DNA from: Candidatus Competibacteraceae bacterium
GTDB taxonomy: Bacteria; Pseudomonadota; Gammaproteobacteria; Competibacterales; Competibacteraceae
NCBI GenBank assembly: GCA_003989085.1
Contig: RXIV01000002.1
Span: forward strand, 1-64,000
DNA: 64,000 nt
Direction: 5' to 3'
Position numbers and translations under genes: made by a program. The notes under the pieces are model-generated. The model did not search any database. It was not told the DNA's origin and saw only the letters and a list, made by a program, of their open reading frames with translations. Of the stretch, positions 57,193 to 64,000 are shown piece after piece (the stretch's first letter is position 1; every line of letters begins with the position of its first letter).

Positions 57193-57972
57193 ATGTGCGA
57201 GTTGCTCGGGATGAGCGCCAATGTTCCTACCGACATCTGCTTTAGCTTCACCGGTCTGATGCAGCGCGGCGGTAATACCGGTCCCCACCGTGACGGCTGG
57301 GGGATTGCCTTTTATGAAGGGCGTGGTTGCCGCACTTTTCATGATCCCACCCCCAGCGCTGAATCGGAAATCGCTCGGCTGGTGCAGCGCTATGCCATTA
57401 AGAGCCGAATCGTCATCAGCCACATCCGCCGCGCGAACCGGGGCCGGGTCTGTCTGGAAAATACCCACCCGTTCAGCCGCGAACTGTGGGGTCGGCACTG
57501 GGTGTTCGCCCACAACGGACAGTTGCGCGGCGTCAAGCGCTTGCCGCTTGGAGGCTATCGGCCGATTGGCTCCACCGACAGCGAACACGCCTTTTGCTGG
57601 TTACTAAGCCGAATTCGCGCCTGTTTTCCCGAACCGCCGCGCCAGCCGGCCCGGCTATGGCGGCATGTCCATAAGCTTTCCCAGGAACTGAGCGAGCGGG
57701 GTGTCTGCAATTTCCTGCTCAGCGATGCTCGGCATCTATACGCCCATTGCAGCACCCAGTTGTGTTGGCTGACCCGCCGGGCGCCCTTTGGCCAAGCTCG
57801 GTTGACGGACGCCGACATGACCGTTGATTTTCAGCAGGAAACCACCCCCCACGATGTGGTCACCGTGGTAGCAACCCGGCCGCTGACCGATAACGAGGCA
57901 TGGACCGTAATGCGGCCCGGCGCTCTGACCCTGTTCAGCGCCGGCGAAGCGGTGGCGATGTTTAGCCGTTAG
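57193..57972 (+). CDS. yafJ: class II glutamine amidotransferase (YafJ type)
   Basis: 259 residues, beginning [10 protein letters not shown] so that Cys2 is the N-terminal nucleophile. [18 protein letters not shown] and [10 protein letters not shown] fit the glutaminase fold and NGPH-like binding loop. No synthase domain follows, as in E. coli YafJ; the acceptor is unknown. The SD GACAGGAG is 9 bases upstream. Likely in one operon with ycgN and the MBL gene. Confidence 0.9.
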   Translation: MCELLGMSANVPTDICFSFTGLMQRGGNTGPHRDGWGIAFYEGRGCRTFHDPTPSAESEIARLVQRYAIKSRIVISHIRRANRGRVCLENTHPFSRELWGRHWVFAHNGQLRGVKRLPLGGYRPIGSTDSEHAFCWLLSRIRACFPEPPRQPARLWRHVHKLSQELSERGVCNFLLSDARHLYAHCSTQLCWLTRRAPFGQARLTDADMTVDFQQETTPHDVVTVVATRPLTDNEAWTVMRPGALTLFSAGEAVAMFSR

Positions 57973-58110
57973 TCATCGTGATGGGCGGTGCTGAATACCC
58001 GCCCTGATTTGTAATATCATCACCCGATCTGCTACGTCCGTGCGATTTTTGCGGTGTAATCGCAGCGGATGTTCTATAGTGATCCGAAATCCTTTTGACA
58101 GGCTCGTTCC

Positions 58111-58590
58111 ATGAAAGCAACCCAAAACGCTATCGTCTCCCTGCATTACACCCTGACCGACGAATCCGGCGCGGTGTTGGATTCCAGTCGCGATGGTGAG
58201 CCGTTTGCCTATTTGCATGGACACGGCCACATCATCCGAGGGCTGGAAGCAGCGCTGGAAGGTCGCGAAGCCGGGTTCAACGATACCATTCAGGTGGCCC
58301 CTGCCGATGGTTACGGCGAACGCAATCCACAGGCAGTTTTCGAGGTACCCCGCGACCAGTTCCCACCCAGTGAGGACATCCAGGTCGGGATGCAAGTCCA
58401 GGGCGAAGGCGCGCACGGCGTGATGAACTTCATGGTGGTCGGGATTAACGATCAGCACGTGGTGCTGGATGCCAATCATCCGATGGCCGGCAAGATTCTG
58501 AACTTTGACGTGGAACTCTTGGCGGTGCGGGAAGCGACAGCTCAGGAGCTGGCCCACGGTCATGCCCATGACCACGGCCACGACCACTGA
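58111..58590 (+). CDS. slyD: FKBP-type peptidyl-prolyl isomerase SlyD
   Basis: 159 residues, FKBP fold with an inserted IF chaperone loop (about residues 70-125). Start ALHYTLTD-like SLHYTLTDESGAVLDSS; HGHIIRGLEAALEGREAG follows. The C-terminal tail is short and His-rich (AHGHAHDHGHDH), a nickel-binding tail much shorter than that of E. coli and lacking Cys. Role in protein folding and possibly Ni delivery. A TATAGT -10-like word lies about 35 bases before the ATG. Confidence 0.93.
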   Translation: MKATQNAIVSLHYTLTDESGAVLDSSRDGEPFAYLHGHGHIIRGLEAALEGREAGFNDTIQVAPADGYGERNPQAVFEVPRDQFPPSEDIQVGMQVQGEGAHGVMNFMVVGINDQHVVLDANHPMAGKILNFDVELLAVREATAQELAHGHAHDHGHDH

Positions 58591-58650
58591 TTCAGGCGTG
58601 TAGGATATCGTACGGTATTCAGTACCTGCTCAAGGAGCCTCTACATCGCC

Positions 58651-59376
58651 ATGTTGTTGCGCTTCCCCCAGCAAACTGGTTCCGAACAGCCACCCTTTGA
58701 ACTGAAGGGCAGCTTGTTCACCTTGACGGTCCTGCGTCTTTTTCAACTGGACATGGCGGCTATCGAGCAGCATCTGGCCGAGAAAATCAAGCAGGCTCCG
58801 GGCTTTTTCGATAACACGCCAGTGGTGATCGATCTGGAGGGGTTGACCCTGCCGCCCGATGGGGTCGATTTCAATGGCCTGTACGAATTGCTGCGTAAAC
58901 ACGGCATGGCCCCAGTGGGTATTCGCAACGGTAGCCCGGAGTTGCAGGCGACGGCCCGGTTAGCCGGCTTGCCGGTGCTGCCCGAAAGCCGTCCCGCCGG
59001 GACCTCCAAAAAATCGGAACGCGCTGAGTCAACGCCGGCGCATGCCCATGCGCAAATCATTGACCATCCGGTGCGATCCGGTCAGCAGTTTTATGCTCCC
59101 GATGGCGATTTGATCGTGCTGGGTGCGGTCAGCGCCGGTGCTGATGTTATTGCTGACGGCAACATCCATGTTTATGGGGTGTTGCGGGGTCGCGCCCTGG
59201 CCGGGATCAAGGGTGATGCCGGGACGCGCATTTTTTGCCACAGTCTGGAGGCTGCCTTGATCTCCATCGCCGGTCGCTACCGGGTCAGCGAACATATCAG
59301 CCCGGCTGACTGGGGCAGGGCAGCACAAATTCGGCTGATGGACGATCACTTGGCGATTGAAGCGTTGATTCGTTGA
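58651..59376 (+). CDS. minC: septum site-determining protein MinC
   Basis: 241 residues; FtsZ polymerisation inhibitor that MinD places at the poles. The N-terminal domain (about 1-110) includes FELKGSLFTLTVLRLFQLD and PVVIDLEGL; the C-terminal beta-helix domain (from about 130) includes VRSGQQFYAPDGDLIVLGAV and HVYGVLRGRALAGIKGD, which binds MinD. A Ser/Lys-rich linker (KKSERAEST) joins them. Followed by minD and minE in the usual order. AAGGAG lies rather far (13 bases) from the ATG. Confidence 0.94.
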   Translation: MLLRFPQQTGSEQPPFELKGSLFTLTVLRLFQLDMAAIEQHLAEKIKQAPGFFDNTPVVIDLEGLTLPPDGVDFNGLYELLRKHGMAPVGIRNGSPELQATARLAGLPVLPESRPAGTSKKSERAESTPAHAHAQIIDHPVRSGQQFYAPDGDLIVLGAVSAGADVIADGNIHVYGVLRGRALAGIKGDAGTRIFCHSLEAALISIAGRYRVSEHISPADWGRAAQIRLMDDHLAIEALIR

Positions 59377-59435
59377 GGACAACTGGATGGCCGCTTCAGC
59401 GCCTTTCTCCAACACAACCTGGGATGGGTAGCAGC

Positions 59436-60248
59436 TTGGCAACCGTTATTGTGGTGACCTCCGGCAAAGGAGGCGTAGGCAAAACGACGACTAGCGCCAG
59501 CTTCGCCACCGGTCTGGCCCAACGCGGCTATCGGACCGTGGTGATTGATTTTGACGTGGGTCTGCGCAACCTTGATCTGATCATGGGTTGCGAGCGGCGG
59601 GTCGTGTACGACTTTATTAACGTCATCAATAATGAAGCCAGTCTCAATCAAGCGCTGATTCGGGACAAGCGGGTCGAGAATCTGTATATCTTGCCCGCCT
59701 CGCAAACCCGCGACAAGGAAGCGCTGACCAAGGAAGGCGTCGAACGGGTACTGAACGAACTCCGGCAGAGTTTCGAATACATCGTATGCGATTCGCCGGC
59801 AGGCATTGAGCGGGGCGCATTGATGGCGCTGTATTTCGCGGACGAAGCCTTGGTGGTGACCAATCCTGAAGTGTCGTCGGTGCGCGATTCTGACCGGATT
59901 CTCGGTATTCTGGCCAGCCGGTCGCGCCGTGCCGAGCAGGGTGACATCCCGGTTAAAGAGCATCTGGTGCTAGCCCGCTACGCGGCGGAGCGTGCCCACC
60001 GGGGTGATATGCTCAGCGTCGATGATGTGCTGGAGATTCTCGGTATCTCGTTGCTGGGGGTGGTTCCCGAATCGCCGGTGGTGTTGCAATCTTCGAATGC
60101 CGGCGTTCCGGTGATTTTGGAAGATGGCAGCGACGCCGGCAGTGCCTATAGCGATCTGGTGGATCGATTTCTGGGCAAGAGCCTGCCACACCGGTTTGTC
60201 ACGGTTCAGAAAAAGGGGTTGTTGCAGCGCTTGTTCGGCGGGAGTTAA
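59436..60248 (+). CDS. minD: septum site-determining ATPase MinD
   Basis: Membrane-binding ATPase that drives pole-to-pole oscillation with MinE and recruits MinC. Deviant Walker A SGKGGVGKTTT, with signature Lys and Gly intact, then IDFDVGLRNLDLIMG and a C-terminal amphipathic helix (KKGLLQRLFGG) that binds the membrane. I chose TTG at 59436: it gives MATVIVVTSG, aligning with E. coli MARIIVVTSG and 270 residues, the same length. An ATG at 59424 adds four residues; the frame begins at a TTG overlapping the minC stop (59373). Confidence 0.9.
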   Translation: MATVIVVTSGKGGVGKTTTSASFATGLAQRGYRTVVIDFDVGLRNLDLIMGCERRVVYDFINVINNEASLNQALIRDKRVENLYILPASQTRDKEALTKEGVERVLNELRQSFEYIVCDSPAGIERGALMALYFADEALVVTNPEVSSVRDSDRILGILASRSRRAEQGDIPVKEHLVLARYAAERAHRGDMLSVDDVLEILGISLLGVVPESPVVLQSSNAGVPVILEDGSDAGSAYSDLVDRFLGKSLPHRFVTVQKKGLLQRLFGGS

Positions 60249-60251
60249 GTC

Positions 60252-60533
60252 ATGGGCATATTCGACAACTTTTTCAGCCGGCCCCCGACTAGGTCGACGG
60301 CAGCGGTTGCCAAGGAGCGATTGCAGATCGTCGTGACTCACGAGCGGGGCGGGCGCCACCGCAGTCCTGACTACTTGCCGGCGCTTAAAAAGGAGCTGCT
60401 GGAGGTTGTGCGCAAATATGTTCACGTCGATCAGAGTCAGATCAAGGTGCATCTGGATCGGGATGGTGACTGTGAAGTCCTGGAGCTGAATATTACCCTG
60501 CCGGATGAAGAACAGCGGGTGGGCGTCAGTTAG
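60252..60533 (+). CDS. minE: cell division topological specificity factor MinE
   Basis: 93 residues (E. coli 88). N-terminal anti-MinCD membrane helix [12 protein letters not shown], then [12 protein letters not shown] (MinD-binding strand/helix) and the C-terminal dimerisation domain [20 protein letters not shown]. Begins 3 bases after minD, so coupled. The family pattern is complete. Confidence 0.95.
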   Translation: MGIFDNFFSRPPTRSTAAVAKERLQIVVTHERGGRHRSPDYLPALKKELLEVVRKYVHVDQSQIKVHLDRDGDCEVLELNITLPDEEQRVGVS

Positions 60534-60560
60534 CCGTCGTGGTGCGGACGGTGAGCGAGC

Positions 60561-60992
60561 ATGACAACGCCGACCTCGGACGATGACCAGCAACCCGCTG
60601 CGGATGAGGCTGAGAGGCGGATCCGGCTGGATAAGTGGCTGTGGGCGGCGCGATTTTTTAAAACCCGCGCCTTGGCCGCTGATGCGGTAACCGGCGGCAA
60701 GGTCCACGCAAGCGGGCAGCGCGTTAAACCGGCCCATGCGATGCGCTTGGGCGAGACGCTACGGATTCAGCGCGGCCTAGAAGAATATACCGTGATGGTT
60801 AAGGCATTGAGCGACCGGCGCGGCCCCGCCACACAGGCTATCCTGCTGTACGAAGAAACCCCCGAAAGTCGTCAGCACCGCGAGCAACAGCGCGAGCAAC
60901 GACGCTTGCAAACCCCTGCTGCCCCTCAGTCTGCCGCCCGTCCCACCAAACAGGATCGCCGCCGGATTATCCGGTTTATCCGCGATGAATAA
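60561..60992 (+). CDS. hslR: heat-shock protein 15 (RNA-binding S4 domain)
   Basis: 143 residues. S4 RNA-binding domain in the first half (IRLDKWLWAARFFKTRALA, GGKVHASGQRVKPAHAM) and a basic Gln/Arg-rich tail (REQQREQRRLQ) that contacts the stalled 50S subunit. Binds 50S subunits with nascent-chain-tRNA during ribosome rescue. Starts 28 bases after minE, possibly in the same transcript. Confidence 0.92.
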   Translation: MTTPTSDDDQQPAADEAERRIRLDKWLWAARFFKTRALAADAVTGGKVHASGQRVKPAHAMRLGETLRIQRGLEEYTVMVKALSDRRGPATQAILLYEETPESRQHREQQREQRRLQTPAAPQSAARPTKQDRRRIIRFIRDE

Positions 60993-61159
60993 TGCGTAGT
61001 GGCGCCCCCGACGGGTTAGTCACATCAGTCCGGTTAGTATGTGAACTCTAATTGGGTCTGCTAGTTTTCCCCGTCAGCAGTAGTTGCCAGGAGAGCCAGC
61101 GACTGGTGCTCCCGAACAGGATGCAACTGAAATTTCACAGAATAATGAGGCGTCACATC

Positions 61160-61654
61160 ATGAAAGCTGAGCGATTTGAAAATCAGTTGACCAACAACGC
61201 CCGCGATTTCGCCCGCCAAATCTGGCTAGCCGGACTGGGCGCTTTTGCACGGACTCAGGAAGAAGGCAGTAAGTTTTTTGATGCGCTGGTTCAGGAAGGG
61301 CAAGCGGTGGACAGCCGGATGAAGAGAACCACTGGAGAGAAAACCACCGAAGATCAAGGCGGGCCGGTGAAAGAAAGTGTCGAGGCGATGAAGGAAAAAG
61401 TGGGCGAAATTCGTGGCAAGACGACCGACGCTTGGAACAAACTGGAAGAGGTTTTTCAGACACGGGTGGCGCGGGCGCTGCGCCGGTTGGGCGTACCGAC
61501 CAAGGAAGACATTCAACACCTGTTTGAACAGATTGATCAGTTGACCTGGAATATCCAGGAGCTGACCCAAGCCGAGGCGGAGATCAATGTGCGCCAGGCA
61601 TATTCGGCCGAGATCGCAGAACCGGTCGCCCGGATCTCCGAGCCAGTGGTCTGA
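61160..61654 (+). CDS. phasin family PHA granule-associated protein
   Basis: 164 residues of the PhaF/PhaI-type phasin family, which coats polyhydroxyalkanoate granules. The N-terminal segment NNARDFARQIWLAGLGAFARTQEEG is the family signature; the rest is amphipathic helix (SVEAMKEKVGEIRGKT; KEDIQHLFEQIDQL) with no Cys. I chose the ATG at 61160 because GAGGCG is upstream and the phasin homology starts right there; the frame extends to 61052. The PHA synthase genes are not in the window. It suggests PHA storage. Confidence 0.85.
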   Translation: MKAERFENQLTNNARDFARQIWLAGLGAFARTQEEGSKFFDALVQEGQAVDSRMKRTTGEKTTEDQGGPVKESVEAMKEKVGEIRGKTTDAWNKLEEVFQTRVARALRRLGVPTKEDIQHLFEQIDQLTWNIQELTQAEAEINVRQAYSAEIAEPVARISEPVV

Positions 61655-61770
61655 TCCGCAGTGTTGAAGAAACCAGACGGCAAGGAGCAGGGCGGTATCC
61701 TACCAAATTGACCGGTCGCCAGTCGCTAAGGTAACGTAGGCCGCTTACCTGAATGAGACAGACGGACGTG

Positions 61771-62013
61771 ATGGCGAAAAAGCTTCCTTCCCTCCCTTTT
61801 GAAGTAGCGCTGGCGGAACTGGAACCGTTGGTAGGGCAGCTCGAACAGGGCGAACCGATCCCCCTCAATGAGATGCTACAGCGCTTTGCGCAAGGCGTGG
61901 TTTTGGTGCGAAGCGGCCGAACCGCCCAGCGCCAGGCCGATCAGAAAGTGGGGCAGTTGCTGGAACAAAATGGCGAGTCAGCCATTTCGCTATTCAGCGC
62001 GGCGGCGGGCTGA
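61771..62013 (+). CDS. xseB: exodeoxyribonuclease VII small subunit
   Basis: 80 residues (E. coli 80). Family core FEVALAELEPLVGQLEQGE, NEMLQRFAQGVVLVRSGRTA. Small subunit that binds the XseA coiled-coil to form exonuclease VII. I chose the ATG at 61771 (GGACGTG upstream) because the frame before it is not family-like. Starts the xseB-ispA-dxs order seen in E. coli; 5 bases before ispA. Confidence 0.93.
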   Translation: MAKKLPSLPFEVALAELEPLVGQLEQGEPIPLNEMLQRFAQGVVLVRSGRTAQRQADQKVGQLLEQNGESAISLFSAAAG

Positions 62014-62018
62014 CAGTC

Positions 62019-62909
62019 ATGGTGGCGAAACAGATTGAAGGCTACCAGGCTCGCGCCACCCGGGCGCTCGATCAGCGTTTGCCAGCTGCTGAGTTGCATC
62101 CTGGCGATTTGCATCAGGCTATGCGCTATGCGGTGCTGGGTGGTGGCAAGCGCATCCGTCCGACGCTGGTCTACGCGGCGGGCGCAGCGGTTGGCGCGAT
62201 ACCGGAGGTGCTGGACGGCCCGGCCTGCGCGGTAGAGTTGATCCATGCCTATTCCTTGATTCACGACGATCTACCGGCGATGGATAATGACGATTTGCGT
62301 CATGGCCAGCCGAGCTGCCACAAAGCGTTTGGCGAGGCGCTGGCGATTCTGGCCGGTGACGCGCTGCAAGCGCTTGCCTTTCAGGTTCTCAGTCAGGATG
62401 CCTCGATGGTCGCTGATCCAGTGATTCGCCTGCGGATGATGGGCGTCCTGGCGCAAGCTGCCGGCTCACGTGGCATGGCTGGCGGTCAGGCCATTGATTT
62501 GGCGGCAGTGGGTCGGGGTGACCTGAGCCTGGCCGAACTGGAAAATATGCACATCCACAAGACCGGCGCGTTGATCCGCGCCAGTGTGCTGCTAGGGGCG
62601 CTAAGTCAGTCCGCCATTGACCCGGTAGCGCTGGAACGGCTGGACCGCTATGCCAAGTGCATCGGTCTGGCGTTCCAGATTCGGGATGACATTCTCGACG
62701 TAATCGGTGACACCGCCACCCTCGGCAAAGCCCAGGGCGCAGATCGGGCGTTGGGCAAACCAACTTATCCGGCCTTGCTGGGGTTGGACGGCGCTCGTAT
62801 TCACGCCCGCGCCTTGTACGATGAAGCGCTGACCAGTTTAGAACTGTTGGGCGCGGAAGCCGAAGCGTTGCGCTGGATCGCCAGCTACATCGTCGACCGC
62901 GCTTACTAG
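62019..62909 (+). CDS. ispA: (2E,6E)-farnesyl diphosphate synthase
   Basis: Condenses isopentenyl diphosphate units to farnesyl diphosphate, feeding ubiquinone and undecaprenyl synthesis. 296 residues (E. coli 299). First aspartate motif [16 protein letters not shown] (Asp83, Asp84, Asp89), GGGKRIRP for IPP binding, and second motif [13 protein letters not shown]. The first motif has the inserted dipeptide of the eubacterial FPP type. Coupled to xseB by a 5-base gap; 100 bases before dxs. Confidence 0.95.
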   Translation: MVAKQIEGYQARATRALDQRLPAAELHPGDLHQAMRYAVLGGGKRIRPTLVYAAGAAVGAIPEVLDGPACAVELIHAYSLIHDDLPAMDNDDLRHGQPSCHKAFGEALAILAGDALQALAFQVLSQDASMVADPVIRLRMMGVLAQAAGSRGMAGGQAIDLAAVGRGDLSLAELENMHIHKTGALIRASVLLGALSQSAIDPVALERLDRYAKCIGLAFQIRDDILDVIGDTATLGKAQGADRALGKPTYPALLGLDGARIHARALYDEALTSLELLGAEAEALRWIASYIVDRAY

Positions 62910-62943
62910 CGTTTCGCCCACCGTAGTCTGTGACACCGCATTA

Positions 62944-62966
62944 TTTTCCGTGCCTTCCGTGGAAAA
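62944..62966 (+). repeat. short dispersed repeat (TTTTCCGTGC...GTGGAAAA), copy 2
   Basis: TTTTCCGTGCCTTCCGTGGAAAA on the plus strand in the ispA-dxs gap, matching the copy at 26348 except for a missing inner TTGTATTCC-type segment. The ends form a TTTTCC/GGAAAA dyad. Confidence 0.45.
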
Positions 62967-63009
62967 TACCTTGTGGAACTCTCTCCCGCCCCGGACTCTT
63001 GCCCCTGCG

Positions 63010-64000
63010 ATGACCATTGGCTCCGCTTTTCCCCTGCTGGAACAGATTGACACCCCGCTAGAGTTGCGCCAGTTACCAGAGACGCGCCTGCCCACTTTAG
63101 CCCATGAGCTGCGCGAATTTCTGATCCAGACGGTAGCGCGGACCGGCGGGCATTTTTCCGCCAATCTGGGTACGGTGGAACTGACGATCGCCCTGCATTA
63201 TGTGTTCAATACGCCCGATGACCGGTTGGTGTGGGATGTAGGCCATCAGACCTATCCGCATAAGATTCTGACGGGTCGTCGCGCTCGTATGGGCAGCCTG
63301 CGGCGCAAAAACGGCATCGCCGGTTTTCCAAAACGTGCTGAGAGTCCTTATGACACCTTCGGGGTTGGCCATTCCAGCACCTCGCTCAGCGCCGCGCTGG
63401 GCATGGCGGTGGCCGCTGATCGGGTGGGCAGCGATCGCAGAATCGTCGCAGTGATCGGCGATGGAGCAATGACCGCCGGCATGGCGTTTGAGGCGCTCAA
63501 TCATGCCGGGCATTTGAAAAGCGATCTGCTGGTGGTGCTCAATGACAATGAGATGTCGATTTCGCCCAATGTCGGAGCCTTATCAGCGCATCTGACCCAA
63601 TTGCTGTCCAGCCGGCTGTTCTCGACGGTTCGTGAAGGCGGCAAAAAGGTGCTTAGCCATGTTCCGCCGATGCTGGAGGTGGCCCGCCGCGCCGAAGAGC
63701 ACGTCAAGGGGCTGCTGATCCCGGAGGGGACGCTGTTCGAGGAGCTGGGTTTCAAATACTTCGGACCGGTGGACGGCCACGATCTGCTGACCCTGATTCC
63801 GACCTTGCGCAATCTGCGGGCGCTAACCGGACCACGATTGCTGCACGTCGTCACTCGCAAGGGCAAGGGCTATCCACGAGCTGAGGAAGAACCGGTCGGC
63901 TATCACGGCGTCGGCGCCTTTGATCCGGCGTGTGGACTGAAACCGGCCAATCCGGGCGGCGGGCCGACCTATACCCAGGTGTTCGGCGAGTGGCTGTGCG
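63010..64000 (+). CDS. dxs: 1-deoxy-D-xylulose-5-phosphate synthase (5' part, runs off window)
   Basis: First step of the MEP isoprenoid pathway, thiamine-dependent; supplies IspA. About 330 of some 620 residues are visible before the sequence ends at 64000 with the frame still open. N-terminal landmarks are [56 protein letters not shown], the thiamine site [19 protein letters not shown] and [17 protein letters not shown], and [10 protein letters not shown]. Start ATG at 63010 by alignment with E. coli Dxs; no ribosome site visible. Third gene of xseB-ispA-dxs. Confidence 0.95.
   Translation, partial: MTIGSAFPLLEQIDTPLELRQLPETRLPTLAHELREFLIQTVARTGGHFSANLGTVELTIALHYVFNTPDDRLVWDVGHQTYPHKILTGRRARMGSLRRKNGIAGFPKRAESPYDTFGVGHSSTSLSAALGMAVAADRVGSDRRIVAVIGDGAMTAGMAFEALNHAGHLKSDLLVVLNDNEMSISPNVGALSAHLTQLLSSRLFSTVREGGKKVLSHVPPMLEVARRAEEHVKGLLIPEGTLFEELGFKYFGPVDGHDLLTLIPTLRNLRALTGPRLLHVVTRKGKGYPRAEEEPVGYHGVGAFDPACGLKPANPGGGPTYTQVFGEWLC

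Overview
The window is 64 kb of a gammaproteobacterial chromosome. Proteins resemble gammaproteobacterial families throughout, and several gene orders match E. coli: zapA-ssrS-ygfA divergent from ygfB-pepP-ubiH-ubiI, dksA-gluQ, minC-minD-minE, xseB-ispA-dxs and rplM-rpsI. A phasin (polyhydroxyalkanoate granules), a nifV-nifW-nifZ operon (nitrogen fixation) and a full sucA-sucB-lpdA set suggest a PHA-storing, respiring, potentially diazotrophic organism such as the Competibacter group. That placement is inference; no rRNA gene is present to test it.

Layout. 0-3 kb: speD, coq7, a thioredoxin-like ferredoxin, rplM-rpsI and tRNA-Gln. 3-6 kb: two tandem porins, each with the same sigma-70 promoter architecture and its own terminator. 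6-9 kb: rpiA, ilvA, an EVE-domain protein, ygfA. 9-16 kb: 6S RNA, zapA, a ZapB-like coiled-coil gene with an apparently leaderless promoter, then ygfB-pepP-ubiH-ubiI and an ABC-2 exporter. 16-23.5 kb: glmS and clpB flank an accessory patch holding an AT-rich S10-peptidase-like lipoprotein and the frameshifted C-terminal remnant of a type ISP restriction-modification enzyme.

23.5-31.5 kb: class II aldolase-like gene, cpdA, argA, then nifV-W-Z preceded by a recognisable sigma-54 promoter and NifA-type upstream site, then a gamma carbonic anhydrase, gor and an M23 peptidase. 31.5-38 kb: two large signalling proteins (CheB-CheR-PAS without a kinase, and PAS-GGDEF-EAL-CZB), then tRNA-Asn. 38-43 kb: an orphan pair (hot-dog dehydratase and AMP-ligase) like the aryl-polyene type, a thioredoxin-domain YyaL-like protein, and an uncharacterised 254-residue protein in its own transcription unit. 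43-53 kb: SIS isomerase, the 2-oxoglutarate dehydrogenase operon, dksA-gluQ, acs. 53-64 kb: htpG with a sigma-32 promoter, CBS protein, ycgN, an MBL hydrolase, a YafJ-type amidotransferase, slyD, minCDE, hslR, phasin, xseB-ispA and the 5' part of dxs, which runs off the window.

Most of the window is core housekeeping sequence. I found no CRISPR array, insertion sequence, prophage or complete defence system. The least explained items are the 42 kb protein, the S10-like lipoprotein, the broken type ISP gene next to it, and the kinase-less CheB-CheR-PAS sensor paired with a zinc-domain diguanylate cyclase/phosphodiesterase.
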